Assembly (NCBI RefSeq): GCF_040712315.1
Contig: NC_134017.1
Coordinates: 56,480,636 to 56,544,635, forward strand
Direction of reading: 5' to 3'
Length of the DNA stretch: 64,000 bases
Origin: Castanea sativa
Lineage: Eukaryota; Streptophyta; Magnoliopsida; Fagales; Fagaceae
The notes under the pieces are model-generated. The model did no database searches and was not told where the DNA came from. It was given only the letters and a program-made list of their open reading frames with translations. Position numbers and translations under genes: made by a program. Shown here one piece after another: positions 47,958-57,399 of the stretch (the first letter of the stretch is position 1; the number at the start of each line of letters is the position of its first letter).

Positions 47958-48161
47958 ATGAGCCATGTTGGGATCAGTGGGGACTTGGTGAACCACTTGT
48001 TCAATTTCACAGAGAGCTTTGAGAAATTGATGTTTCTTTTGTAGGAACACGAGTCCAATGAGAACAAGGGTGTGTTGAGCATTGCAGTTGACATTTTGGA
48101 CACTCCCAAGGAGTACATTTTCTACATGGACGTGTCTGATCTGTCCAAGTCTGATATTCAG
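47958..48161 (+). pseudogene. Captured first exon of a class III small heat-shock protein (HSP17.4/17.6-CIII type)
   Basis: From ATG 47,958 the frame reads MSHVGISGDLVNHLFNFTES, then a TAG (48,042-48,044), then ENKGVLSIAVDILDTPKEYI and FYMDVSDLSKSDIQ. A GTGTGT donor follows at 48,162. The DILDTPKEYIFYMDVPGLSKSDIQ-type start of the alpha-crystallin domain, combined with an N-terminal helix followed by FEKLMF, is characteristic of plant class III (nuclear) small heat-shock proteins; Pro-Gly of the usual DVPGLSK is Ser-Asp here. The second exon with the dimerising strand and IXI tail is absent. One nonsense change apart, the frame is continuous for 68 codons. Confidence 0.88.
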
Positions 48162-48565
48162 GTGTGTCTATCTTTCCCACCTTCCTACATTGCTATAGGG
48201 TTTTATTTTACATTATTGTGTTTATTGAATGGTGTGGTTGGACTTAGAAGTTTGTGGAATTTGATGAAGAGGAGGTACAAGGTTGAAAGAGCTTGTAGTG
48301 ATAGTTGCACATCCATTTTCATTTGATGAAGAAGAGAATAGTTTGTTTCTAGTTAGGTGCAAAAATTTGAGACAGCATCTGTTGATAATGTACATCCAAT
48401 TTATTTTGATATGGATATGGTCCATTGCATGTGGAAGATTTTGATTTCATAAATTGGGTAAAAAGTTGTAAAGACCAAATTTCATCCGCAAAAATTATAA
48501 TTGCTTTAGAATTATAAACATGAATTGGGTAAAAAGTTGTCTAACTTTACTAATCTTGTTTTTTA
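48162..48565 (+). other. Spacer after the captured heat-shock exon
   Basis: Begins as the captured intron. A stretch at about 48,250-48,350 has short open pieces (for example EFDEEEVQG) that I could not assign. Confidence 0.35.
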
Positions 48566-48644
48566 GAGTGTCTGTTTTTATAGATACAACCGCTAATCTT
48601 GTCTAACTACGGCCATTATATTTTTGTAGTGCCATTATATTTTT
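48566..48644 (+). repeat. Direct repeat, first copy, flanking the XIP fragment
   Basis: AGAGTGTCTGTTTTTATAG through GCCATTATA is repeated with few differences at 49,049-49,124. The two copies bracket the captured aquaporin fragment. Confidence 0.85.
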
Positions 48645-48651
48645 GTATTTA

Positions 48652-48820
48652 GCAGTGTTTGTGTCAATCACAGTTACCGGGAAGGCTGGCTATGCAGGTG
48701 TGGGTCTGAACCCCTGCAAGATGCTTGGCTCCAGCATTGTTGCAAGGAGGCAGTTTGTGGGATGGCCATTGGGTTTTCTGGGTTGGGTCCTTTTTTGCTT
48801 GCATTGCTTATTATTGTTTC
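48652..48820 (+). pseudogene. Captured exon fragment of an XIP (X intrinsic protein) aquaporin
   Basis: The frame gives AVFVSITVTGKAGYAGVGLN, then PCKMLGSSIVARR. After a one-base shift it gives VFWVGSFFACIAYY. This is the end of transmembrane helix 5, the second NPA half-helix and helix 6 of an aquaporin. The GKAGYAGVGLNPARC-like context, with Cys after NPAR, is the signature of XIPs; here NPARC has become NPCKM and the loop is shifted. Parent proteins are plasma-membrane channels for small uncharged solutes. The fragment starts right after a TTTAG acceptor-like site, so it is an exon piece. It lies inside the CACTA element. Confidence 0.8.
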
Positions 48821-49048
48821 TCTTTGAGCTTACCAAAGGAATTTCAATTTATGAGATCCCTTCGAAGTTAAAAACTTTGTTCTAGTGTATATGAAGAACG
48901 CAGTATTATTAAAAGATTCCAAAATTTTGGTTTGTAGTTTTGTAATTTTGTTGATAATGGCACAATTTGCCACATTTTATCCTCATGTAAAGCTTGCTAT
49001 CTCTAGTATAATGGTCTCTATGGCTAGCAAATGTTCATTGCCACATTT

Positions 49049-49124
49049 TAGAGTGTCTGTATTTATAGATACAGCCGCTAATCTTGTCTAACTGCTGCCA
49101 TTATATTTTTGTAGTGCCATTATG
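49049..49124 (+). repeat. Direct repeat, second copy, flanking the XIP fragment
   Basis: Matches 48,566-48,644. Both copies contain TTTTTGTAGTG, which resembles the CACTA right terminus. Confidence 0.85.
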
Positions 49125-49135
49125 GATATAAACTG

Positions 49136-49186
49136 TGTTCTACCTGTAAAACAAGGGTACCCACTTGTAGACAAGAGCTTGGAGAT
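49136..49186 (+). pseudogene. Captured fragment of a SINAT-type RING E3 ubiquitin ligase
   Basis: Seventeen codons read CSTCKTRVPTCRQELGD. Plant SINA/SINAT ligases have this RING segment with a few residues (His-Asn-Arg-Cys) between the KTRV and PTCRQELGD parts, so a short internal deletion is inferred. The match is short but distinctive. The frame remains open for another 26 codons of unrelated sequence. The parent protein attaches ubiquitin to target proteins; this piece has lost a zinc ligand and most of the protein. Confidence 0.6.
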
Positions 49187-49189
49187 GGG

Positions 49190-49478
49190 AAGGAACCCCT
49201 AGAATCATATGTTGATGCTTGTTGCAACTTTTTTGCTGTATTGAACTACATATTCCTTGAAGTTTGATAATTTTCCATAGTCTTTAAAGCTTGATTGAGA
49301 TTGTGACAGGTTTGAGATTGTTATTTTGTTGCATGCGTTGGAATTTTGCAAGAATAAGAAGTTGGAATTGTGTGTGTGACAGGTTTTTTATAGTAGAGTT
49401 TGTAAAATTTATAACAGCGTTTGTAAATGCATTTGCCATGTGGCCTACAAATTTAAAATAAAATTTAAAAAAAAAAAG
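49190..49478 (+). other. CACTA spacer before the right subterminal repeats
   Basis: AT-rich, nothing recognised. Confidence 0.4.
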
Positions 49479-49914
49479 AAGTCTATAACCGCGTTTTAAA
49501 AACACGGCTATAGACAAATTCAAAAAACTATTCAGGGGTTATAGCTGCGTTTTCAAAACGCGGCCATAGTAATGGGCTGAAGCCGCATTTTAAACGTGAC
49601 TAATCTTTCTTCGTGGCAATCAACAATTGCCCTATAGCCATGTTTTAAACGTGGCTATGGCCGCGGTTCTGAAACCGTGGCTAGAGTATGTCCTATAGCC
49701 ACGTTTAAAAAAATGTGGCCATTGGTCATGCCTATAGCCACGGCTAAAAAAACGTGGCCATAGGCCCATGAAGCCTATAGTTACGCATTTTAGGCCATGG
49801 TTGAAAACGTGGCCTAAAAAAATGCGGCTATAGACCAAATCGTCCTATAGCCACGTTTTTTCGAGCTATAGCCATGTTTTAAAAACGCGGCTATAGAACC
49901 TTTTTTTTGTAGTG
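49479..49914. repeat. Right subterminal and terminal repeats of the CACTA element
   Basis: At least twelve copies of CTATAGCCGCGTTTTAAAA-like motif and its complement, in both orientations, run up to the terminus TTTTTTTTGTAGTG. They share the CCGCGTTT core with the left end, as expected for a mobile pair of ends. Confidence 0.9.
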
Positions 49915-49917
49915 TAA
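49915..49917. repeat. Target-site duplication TAA, right copy (CACTA)
   Basis: Partner of 29,058-29,060. Confidence 0.85.
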
Positions 49918-50016
49918 GACTATCCAAAAGTATAACTCAATTCAAATTCCATTGTAAAGCCGGAGATTTAATAGCTATAATGCATAAAATTAAAATATGC
50001 TCAGTTTATATGACAT

Positions 50017-50181
50017 TTATAACAATGTCATAACTGATAACTCCCTTGGGCTGGGCTTAAGAGGTAGTGAAAGCAGCTTGATCGATGAGATGGCAGAGAC
50101 TTTTGGTCCTCTAGAAGATAGAGAAGGGCTTGGGAGAGGACTCAGGAGTGAGTGGCAGGAAAGGTAATTTGAAGTGGCCAT
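50017..50181 (-). pseudogene. Possible first-exon fragment with plastid-transit-like peptide
   Basis: On the minus strand an ATG in a good context (ACCAATGGCC) opens 54 codons: MATSNYLSCHSLLSPLPSPS and further Ser/Pro/Leu-rich residues without acidic residues at the start, as in chloroplast transit peptides. No downstream exon is seen toward the CACTA element. It could be the broken start of a nuclear gene for a plastid protein, or chance. I do not recognise the gene. Confidence 0.3.
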
Positions 50182-50274
50182 TGGTGGAAGCAGCGTGAAA
50201 CGGAAGCCTGACTGCATGAGGCTTCTGAGGCAGATAACGTAGTGAGGATGTCTTATGGTCAAGCATTTGGACAA

Positions 50275-51165
50275 ACACCTTATAGGGCATTACTCAAAAG
50301 GCCAATTCTCTTTGCCTATGTTGATCAATTTGAACTTCCATTTACACAGGTATCAACATTACCCACATCAGTATCTTCCATCATTTCTTTGATCCAATAT
50401 AAAGAAAAAATATATATGTATTTAAAACAATTCAAAATAAATGATGAAAATTCTTTTAAATTTCTCAACACATTTGGCAATTGGATTTAATTTGAAATAG
50501 TATTTTAAACCTTATTAAACTTTAGAAAATGTCTTTTTTGTGAGCCATATAGGAACATCATGTTGTACACAATCTTAGGTTTGCAATATAAAGGGGAAAA
50601 AATTTTCCCCACATGACAAGAGAGGAGGGCCAGCACTTGGCACAGCCACCATATATAATTCATATAAACAAATCCTCCATTTATTGGATGCAAAATTCTA
50701 TTAAATATTATGTGATTTACTCTAAGTAAATTTTTTTTAAGAATTTAAAACACTGCGCCAATTAAAACTTAGTACCAAAAATTTCAAGAAATTTAAATTT
50801 TTTCTATTTATTTAAATCATTTTAATCATCCATTATAATTTTTATTTTTATAAAATAAAAAATAAAAAAGCGGTTTTACATTATGTGTTTTGATCACTTA
50901 AGTTAATCTTTTCTTTTCTTTTCAATTTTCATTGGAATATTGCTGTCAATTTAATATTACATGTAGATATCATTTCAAATTTCAATAGCCTTTTGTGGCA
51001 GATTGGAGGATTTTTCCTCTAAACTGGATTGAAAGTATTTTTAAAGTGGAAATTCATCCAAATCACTATAGATCAATCAATTCGTGGACAAGAATCACGT
51101 TGGCCATGAGATTCCAAAAAATCTTGACCTAGACAGATTCAGTGCCCCTACACACATACACACAT
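50275..51165. other. Unassigned AT-rich intergenic sequence
   Basis: No gene, terminal repeat or RNA gene recognised. Confidence 0.4.
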
Positions 51166-51167
51166 AT

Positions 51168-51404
51168 TTTGGTAGCGTACGACTAAAACCTGTTGGACAA
51201 TAAAAACATGTTAATTGCCATTCTGATGCATTTTGGCACAATCTCTACTAGATAAGTAGGCCACCAACATTTACTTCTTTTGTTCATTTAGCCGTTAAAC
51301 TCTTTTTTTGGGAAGTCCGTGATGGTTTTTTTTTTTTTTTTTTTGGTAGAGAGGAAAATCGAAAGCTTTCTACCTTCCCATCTTAGCTAAACTATCAACG
51401 CATC

Positions 51405-51453
<49 letters not shown>

Positions 51454-51670
51454 TGCTAGCGTACAACTAAAACCTGTCGGACAATAAAAACATGTTAATT
51501 TCCTTTTTGACACAATATCTACTAGATTTACTTCTTTTGTTCATTTAGCCATTTAACTCTTTTATTGGGAAGTCTGTGGACGGTTTTTTTTTTTTTTCTC
51601 GTAGAATGGAAAATTGAAAGCTTTCTACCTTCCCATTCTATCTAAACTATCAACGCATCTATTTGCTACA

Positions 51671-51730
<60 letters not shown>

Positions 51731-52442
51731 TAGCGTGCAATTAAAACCTGTCGGACAATCTCATCAAAAAAAAAAAAAAAAAAACCTGTCGGACAATAAA
51801 AACATGTTAATTTCCATTTTGACGCATTTTGACACAATATCTACTAGATAAGTAGGCCACCAACATTTGCTTCTTTTGTTCATTTAGCCATTAAACTCTC
51901 TTTTTGGGAAGTCCGAGGACGGTTTGTTTTATCTATCGAAAGCTTTCTACCTTCCCATCTTAGCTAAACTATCAGCATCTATATATATTTTGCTAGCGTA
52001 CGACTAAAACCTGTCGAACAATAAAAGCATGTTAATTTCCATTTTGACGTACGCATTATGAAACAATATCTACTAGAGAAGTAGGCCACCAACATTTGCT
52101 TCTTTTGTTCATTTAGCCGTTAAACTCTCTTTTTGGGAAGTCCGTGGACTGTTTGTTTTATCTATCGAAAGCTTTCTACCTTCCCATCTTAGCTAAACTA
52201 TCAGCGCATCTATATATTTTTTGCTAGCATATGACTAAAACCTGTTGGACAATAAAAACATGTTAATTTCCATTTTGACGCATTTTGACACAATATCTAC
52301 TAGATAAGTAGGCCACCAACATTTACTTCTTTTGTTCATTTAGCCATTAAACTCTCTTTTTGGAAAGTCTGTGGACGGTTTGTTTTATCTATCGAAAGCT
52401 TTCTACCTTCCCATCTTATTAGCTAAATTGTCAGCGCATCTA
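51168..52442. repeat. Tandem array, five copies of a 230-285 bp unit, upstream of the decarboxylase-family gene
   Basis: Each unit has the order TTGCTAGCGTACGACTAAAA, CCTGTCGGACAATAAAAACA, GTAGGCCACCAACATTT, TTCATTTAGCC, TTTTGGGAAGTCCG, GAAAGCTTTCTACCTTCCCA and TAGCTAAACTATCAGCGCATC, then a TA run. Starts anchor near 51,185, 51,469, 51,743, 52,006 and 52,237. The first copies have longer TA and poly-T/A insertions, and the third contains a small internal duplication with an A run. The array ends about 440 bases before the gene's ATG. Confidence 0.92.
51670..51726 (+). repeat. AT dinucleotide microsatellite within the array
   Basis: About 28 TA units. A shorter AT run lies at 51,405-51,455 at the equivalent place in the previous unit. 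Confidence 0.95.
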
Positions 52443-52885
52443 ATTGCTTCGTGTGGATGCAAAAATCTGACATAGGCTTATCTATCCAATCTTTACTGGT
52501 TCGGGTTAGCAAGCACAGGTCCGTGCGGATGGTGGGTGCAGCATAGGGTTATCTATCCCATCTTTGAATTTGAAAAAAAAATAAAATAAAATAAAATAAA
52601 AAATCTGACATGGCAGTATCTTATTGGGTAATGCAAATTTGAGTTTTTTAATAGGACATCCTTACACTGTAGCGTTTCATTTCTCAGGTCACGGGGCTTC
52701 GTCACTTTTATTTATATATATAATCTCTTCTTCATTCCCTTGAATCTATACCATCGGCTACAAGATAGTCTCAACTTTCTCATTTCTTGTTTTTTCCTTT
52801 CACTACAATAAATAACCCTACCACCAGAAAATCAAAGAAGCCCGAACCATTTCTTTTTCTCTGTACCACTTATATTTCTTTATTT
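52443..52885 (+). promoter_or_regulatory. Core promoter and 5' untranslated region of the AAAD/AAS gene
   Basis: A TTATTTATATATATAA box lies at about 52,709-52,722, which would place the transcription start near 52,750. No ATG occurs between there and 52,886, so 52,886 is the first ATG. Between the tandem array and the TATA box are two related short segments with TTATCTATCCAATCTTT and TTATCTATCCCATCTTT (about 52,478 and 52,548), possible duplicated regulatory sequence. Confidence 0.55.
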
Positions 52886-54448
52886 ATGGGTAGCCTCAAT
52901 TCTGACAATGTAGCCAGCCACACTTCTTCCTCTAACATTAGCCCTTTGGACCCTGAGGAGTTCAGGCGACAAGGCCATATGATCATAGATTTCCTAGCTG
53001 ATTATTATCGCAATATAGAGAAATTCCAGGTTCTAAGCCAAGTCGAACCAGGATATCTCCAAAAACGCTTGCCAAAGTCCACCCCACATAATCCAGAACC
53101 CATTGAAACCATTCTCCAAGACGTGCAGGAGCACATTGTTCCTGGCTTAACACATTGGCAAAGCCCAAACTTCTTTGCTTACTTCCAATGTACTAGTAGC
53201 ATAGCGGGGTTTCTTGGAGATATGCTTAGCACCGGCTTCAATGTGGTTGGATTCAATTGGATTGCATCACCAGCCGCAACTGAGCTAGAGACAATAGTCA
53301 TGGATTGGCTTGGAGAGATACTTGATCTACCCAAGTCTTTCCTTTTCTCTGGCAATGGTGGGGGTGTGATACAAGGTACTACTTGTGAGGCCGTTTTGTG
53401 CACACTCGTCGCTGCAAGGGATCAAATTCTTAGCCAAATTGGGAGAGAGAACTTGGTGAAGTTGGTAGTTTATGCTTCCGACCAAACACACAGTGCATTC
53501 CAAAAAGCAGCACAAATAGCAGGGATCCATCCAATGAATTTCAAAGCCATCAAGACTTCTAAGTCAACATCATATGCACTATCACCAAACTCACTACGAG
53601 CCCAAATTTGGGAAGATGTGGAAGCAGGCCTAGTCCCATTGTTTCTATGTGCCACTGTGGGAACAACTCCAACGGCTGCCATTGATCCACTAGAATCATT
53701 ATGTGTTGTGGCAAAAGATTATGGAATGTGGGTTCATGTTGATGCTGCTTATGCCGGAAGCGCCTGTATTTGTCCTGAGTTTCGGCACTTCATTGATGGT
53801 GTTGAGGGTGCGAACTCATTTAGTCTCAATGCACACAAGTGGTTCTTAACCTCTTTGGATTGTTGCTGCCTTTGGGTAAAAGATCCGAGCGCCTTGATAA
53901 AGTCACTCTCAACCAACCCTGAGTTCTTGAGGAATAAAGCCTCGGATTCAAAGCAAGTGGTGGACTATAAAGATTGGCAGATTACCCTAAGCCGAAGATT
54001 TCGTTCCTTGAAATTATGGTTTGTACTAAGAAACTATGGTGTAGCTAACCTTAGGAGCTTCATGAGAAACCATGTGAAAATGGCCAACCTTTTTGAAGGG
54101 TTTGTAGCTATGGATAAAAGGTTTGAAATCGTGGTGCCTATAAATTTTGCCATGGTTTGTTTCAGGATTTTGCCATCGGCATTAAGTGAGACAATATACA
54201 AAAATGGCAAGCTTGACATAGTAAGCGAGGAACATGCAAATGAGGCAAACCGAAAATTGTTAGAGTCCATCAACATGTCGGGCTGTGTCTTCATGACTCA
54301 TGCTGTGGTCGAGGGAGTATACGTGATACGATTCGCCGTTGGTGCAACTCTAGTTGAGGAACGACACGTTATCATGGCTTGGAAAGTGGTGCAGGAGCAT
54401 GCAAATGTCATACTAAGCACTTACAAACCACGAGATCTTCTTGTGTAA
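52886..54448 (+). CDS. Aromatic amino acid decarboxylase family enzyme, predicted aromatic acetaldehyde synthase
   Basis: Intronless and complete, 520 residues, the usual length for plant tyrosine decarboxylase/aldehyde synthase. The chosen ATG is the first in the transcript; the frame is open 99 bases further up without another ATG. This is a group II PLP-dependent enzyme: PLP lysine K318 in [21 protein letters not shown], His202 in [10 protein letters not shown] stacking on the cofactor, Asp286 in HVDAAYAG pairing with the pyridine nitrogen. In the mobile catalytic loop [13 protein letters not shown], position 347 is Phe where decarboxylases have Tyr; that change converts the reaction from amine formation to oxidative decarboxylation-deamination giving the aldehyde, CO2, ammonia and peroxide. 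Ser369 in TLSRRF suggests phenolic (Phe/Tyr/Dopa) rather than indolic substrates. The enzyme is cytosolic in the family. Likely products are phenylacetaldehyde or 4-hydroxyphenylacetaldehyde. No damage is seen. Confidence 0.93.
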   Translation: MGSLNSDNVASHTSSSNISPLDPEEFRRQGHMIIDFLADYYRNIEKFQVLSQVEPGYLQKRLPKSTPHNPEPIETILQDVQEHIVPGLTHWQSPNFFAYFQCTSSIAGFLGDMLSTGFNVVGFNWIASPAATELETIVMDWLGEILDLPKSFLFSGNGGGVIQGTTCEAVLCTLVAARDQILSQIGRENLVKLVVYASDQTHSAFQKAAQIAGIHPMNFKAIKTSKSTSYALSPNSLRAQIWEDVEAGLVPLFLCATVGTTPTAAIDPLESLCVVAKDYGMWVHVDAAYAGSACICPEFRHFIDGVEGANSFSLNAHKWFLTSLDCCCLWVKDPSALIKSLSTNPEFLRNKASDSKQVVDYKDWQITLSRRFRSLKLWFVLRNYGVANLRSFMRNHVKMANLFEGFVAMDKRFEIVVPINFAMVCFRILPSALSETIYKNGKLDIVSEEHANEANRKLLESINMSGCVFMTHAVVEGVYVIRFAVGATLVEERHVIMAWKVVQEHANVILSTYKPRDLLV

Positions 54449-54605
54449 ACCTAGCTACACTGAATCTTCTTTGCATGCATCCAGTAAAATATATTTTTTC
54501 ACACAATAAGTAGGGGTAAGGATTTGAAATTTAGTTCTTCCCATGAGAAGAATCAATCCCCTCCACTATTTATTAAAATATTACCAATGTAATTTTGAAT
54601 TTAAA

Positions 54606-54611
54606 AATAAA
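54606..54611 (+). terminator. Likely polyadenylation signal of the AAAD/AAS gene
   Basis: AATAAA lies 158 bases after the stop codon, in a T- and A-rich 3' region. Confidence 0.5.
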
Positions 54612-54733
54612 AGCATGAATTTGCTAAGTGTGTTTACTAAAAGATTATAAACTAGCTTTTTTATTTTAAGTACTATTTGTTGTTCTCATGTTACTTTTTG
54701 TCTTAACTTTACTTCAATAATCAAATTTTCAGA

Positions 54734-55051
54734 TTTTTTAGAAATATGCTAACTTTTAGCTTTTTGTCTCATCTTATGCAAATAATCTATCGAAAATAAA
54801 CAATTCACAAACGGACTTCCATTTGAGAACAACTTATCTATAACCTTTTGATGAAATCATTTGTTAAATGTACTGTTGATAATAGTTAACTTTTAGTCTA
54901 ATTTTTTTGTTTTTTAGAAATATGCTAATTTTTAGTTTTTTGTTTCATATTAATCAAATAATCTATCGAAACTAAACAATTCACAACCGGACCTCCATTT
55001 GAGAACAACTTATCTATAGCCTTTTGATGAAAACATTTGTTAATAGTACCG
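54734..55051. repeat. Two direct repeats of about 140 bp downstream of the AAAD/AAS gene
   Basis: 54,734-54,874 and 54,911-55,051 share TTTTTAGAAATATGCTAA, AATAATCTATCGAAAA, AACAATTCACAAACGGAC and TTGAGAACAACTTATCTATA with scattered differences, offset 177 bases. Confidence 0.9.
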
Positions 55052-55360
55052 CAAATAAAAGTTAAAAACTAAATATAATAAGTTAATTGTTTATTTTTCC
55101 TAAAAATACTCTAGCTAAAAGAGTAGAGTGAAGCCAGCAACAATTAAAAAGTAACGAACATTTGTGCAAAAACTAGAGCATGGGACTGGCAAACAATCAA
55201 CTTTACCTTACTTTTTAAGCAAAAAGGTTATAGTGGGACTTTAACACCAAAAAACCAAAAAGGTTCTGGCATTAAAATTTAAGTAAGGGTAATTTTGTAA
55301 TTTACTCCCTAAGATATTTCTAGCAAGTAGACAAGTGGTCCACGTTATTTCATCAGCCCC
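55052..55360. other. Unassigned intergenic sequence
   Basis: Nothing recognised. Confidence 0.4.
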
Positions 55361-56062
55361 GTAGGGATGTGTAGCCAACCTATTAAAACCGACCTAATTC
55401 GGCGGGTTGGGTTGGGTCAGTTTTTAGTGGTTGGTGAGTTGGGTAATAAAAAAATTTTTAATAATGGATCAGGTTGGGTGCGGGTCATAACAATCACAAA
55501 CCTGCCTAACCCGATCCGACCCACTATATATTTAAATTTTAAATTTTATATATATATATAGAAATATATTATATAATTAATAATGTTTTCTCATATTCGG
55601 CTCTTCCTATCTAAAACTCAATTACCTTACAAACCCTTACAATCTTATTTCACTCTCTGCCACCTCTCACTCCCACTCTCTCATTCCACTCCTATTTCTT
55701 TATAACTGAGTTAGGATATGAGTTCATGTATATTTTGTTTATCAACTCAGTTGGATATGTTTTGTTTATAATTGAATTAGATTACTAGTTTATGAATATT
55801 TTATTTATCAACTCAGGTGGCAGGTGGGATATATATTTTTCCTGCTTAAGTTAGTAATAATAGTAATAAAAAAATTATATATAAAAAATAAAATAAAAAA
55901 AAAACTGTCCAACCCAAAGGTTCAACCTAACCCAACCCGATCCATGTAGGTTGGGTCGGGTTGTACCCCTATGATGGGTTGGGTTGGGTTGGATTTTTTT
56001 TTAACCCACCATGGTGGGTTGGATTGAAAAATCCCCTCAACCCGACCCATGCACACCCCTAC
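55361..56062. mobile_element. Non-autonomous hAT-like element (MITE type)
   Basis: The left end GTAGGGATGTGTAGCCAACC and the right end CCCGACCCATGCACACCCCTAC are imperfect inverted repeats. Inside, many GGTTGGGT / AACCCAACC and CGGGTTGG / CCAACCCG motifs occur in both orientations, a structure common in plant hAT MITEs with a GGGGTGTGCA-type end. No transposase is encoded. I could not confirm an 8-bp target duplication. Confidence 0.7.
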
Positions 56063-57397
56063 CTACACGTTCTCTCCCTCTCCTTTGTAATTTTCTCTCG
56101 TCTTGTTTCTCACCTTCCTCCATGGCCAAACCATTGAAGTCCTATATCCTTACCACCACCTCACATCACCTCCTCCATAACTTGAATCCAACAAGTATGA
56201 TCTTCCATGAATTTCGGCTACCCTAAAATACTATTTTAATCTGAGTTTCTATAGACCCACTTCCTTGGTTATTTCATTTATGGCTCAATACTATGTGGAG
56301 TCGATCCAATGGTTAAGGATAACTCTTTGGTAGTGGTACTACGATTTTTTTGGGGTTTTGAGGTGTGGGTGTGTGATAGTTGGTTTTATGGTATTCAACC
56401 ATGGAGGTTTTGGGCACCTTGGTTTATTTGAGGGAGGAGGAGCTGATCTTTGAGTGTTTTATGATGATTTTTCTGTTTTGAGTTGTGTTGTGGGAACATG
56501 GTTTTTGACACGTGAAAAATTGATGAAAATAATTACTATTATTTGCTTTAGTGGTGTGAGAATGTGCTTATTGTATGTCAAGTGTTTGATAAATTGTTTA
56601 TATGAGATTATGGGTTTCATTTCTTGTTTTTAAGACATGTGGTTTGGTTTAATCACTTGGTACCCAAAAGGAAACTCATGAGATATGCTACCTCTATTTT
56701 GAAGTGATGTGTTTTATGTTATCAAATAAATGCTCATTGTTTGAGGTAGTGGATTAAAATGCTTTGGTTGTATTATGGTCATTTGAATCACTTGTATGCT
56801 TGTTTTATGGTTGTTGATAGGCTTGATCATTGTGTTTCTAGGTTTCAAGATTCTTGGTGATGGACTTAGAGATTGGATGGCTTGCTTTGGGTGATGCCCT
56901 ATGGAGGTAAAATTGGTTGGCCTTCCGAGGTAAGTAGCTTTTTAATGAGATTTTTTGGAAAATATCCATGTTGCATAAACGTTGTTTTGGGTCAAACACA
57001 TTTTGAAAAATTATTTGTAGGACTATGTTTTCTTAAAAAGTATTGTGTTGTGACCCTATAATATATGACTACTTATGAAAAGTGCATCGTATTTGGTAAT
57101 ACATATGGGGAAATGCATGATTTGTTAGCATGGAGAAGATGAGCATCTTTTATAAAATTCTTGGGAATGGATTTTATAGATTTATTGCATTATTTGCAAA
57201 TTCTAAAGATGCTTTGTCTTAGCTTGTATTATTTGGGAAATTTTATGATAAGAAATGGTTTCGAGGACTTTGAGAATATTGTGGATATTTGGTTATTGCA
57301 ATATTTATGAAACTACTTGGAACTGAACTATGTATTTCAAATACATTAACTTGTGATCTTTTGGTGTGGTCTTGGCGTTGTGCAATGATATTGGTGA
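56063..57397. other. Unassigned intergenic sequence
   Basis: A short open frame near 56,122-56,226 (MAKPLKSYILTTTS...) has no supporting motif. No gene recognised. Confidence 0.35.
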
Positions 57398-57399
57398 TT

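Larger units (their letters stand above)
29061..49914 (+). mobile_element. Complete CACTA (En/Spm) DNA transposon, 20.9 kb, with captured host gene fragments
   Basis: The element begins CACTACAAAACAC and ends TTTTTTTTGTAGTG, terminal inverted repeats of about 10-13 bp, flanked by TAA on both sides (29,058-29,060 and 49,915-49,917), the 3-bp duplication typical of CACTA elements. Subterminal repeats of GCCGCGTTT type fill both ends. Inside are a TNP2 transposase gene (39,149-42,811) and a TNPA/PF03004-type gene (43,235-46,861), each split by introns and each damaged. Six host-derived fragments lie between these genes and the ends, all on the same strand as the transposase. It may still move if functional transposase is supplied in trans; the ends look intact. 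Confidence 0.95.

Noticed and set aside
48250..48440. Possible second exon of the captured heat-shock gene
   Set aside because: The acidic pieces (EFDEEEVQG and similar) do not match the alpha-crystallin strands expected after the donor site.
53179..53682. Minus-strand open frames inside the decarboxylase-family gene
   Set aside because: Shadows of the 520-residue plus-strand gene, without motifs.
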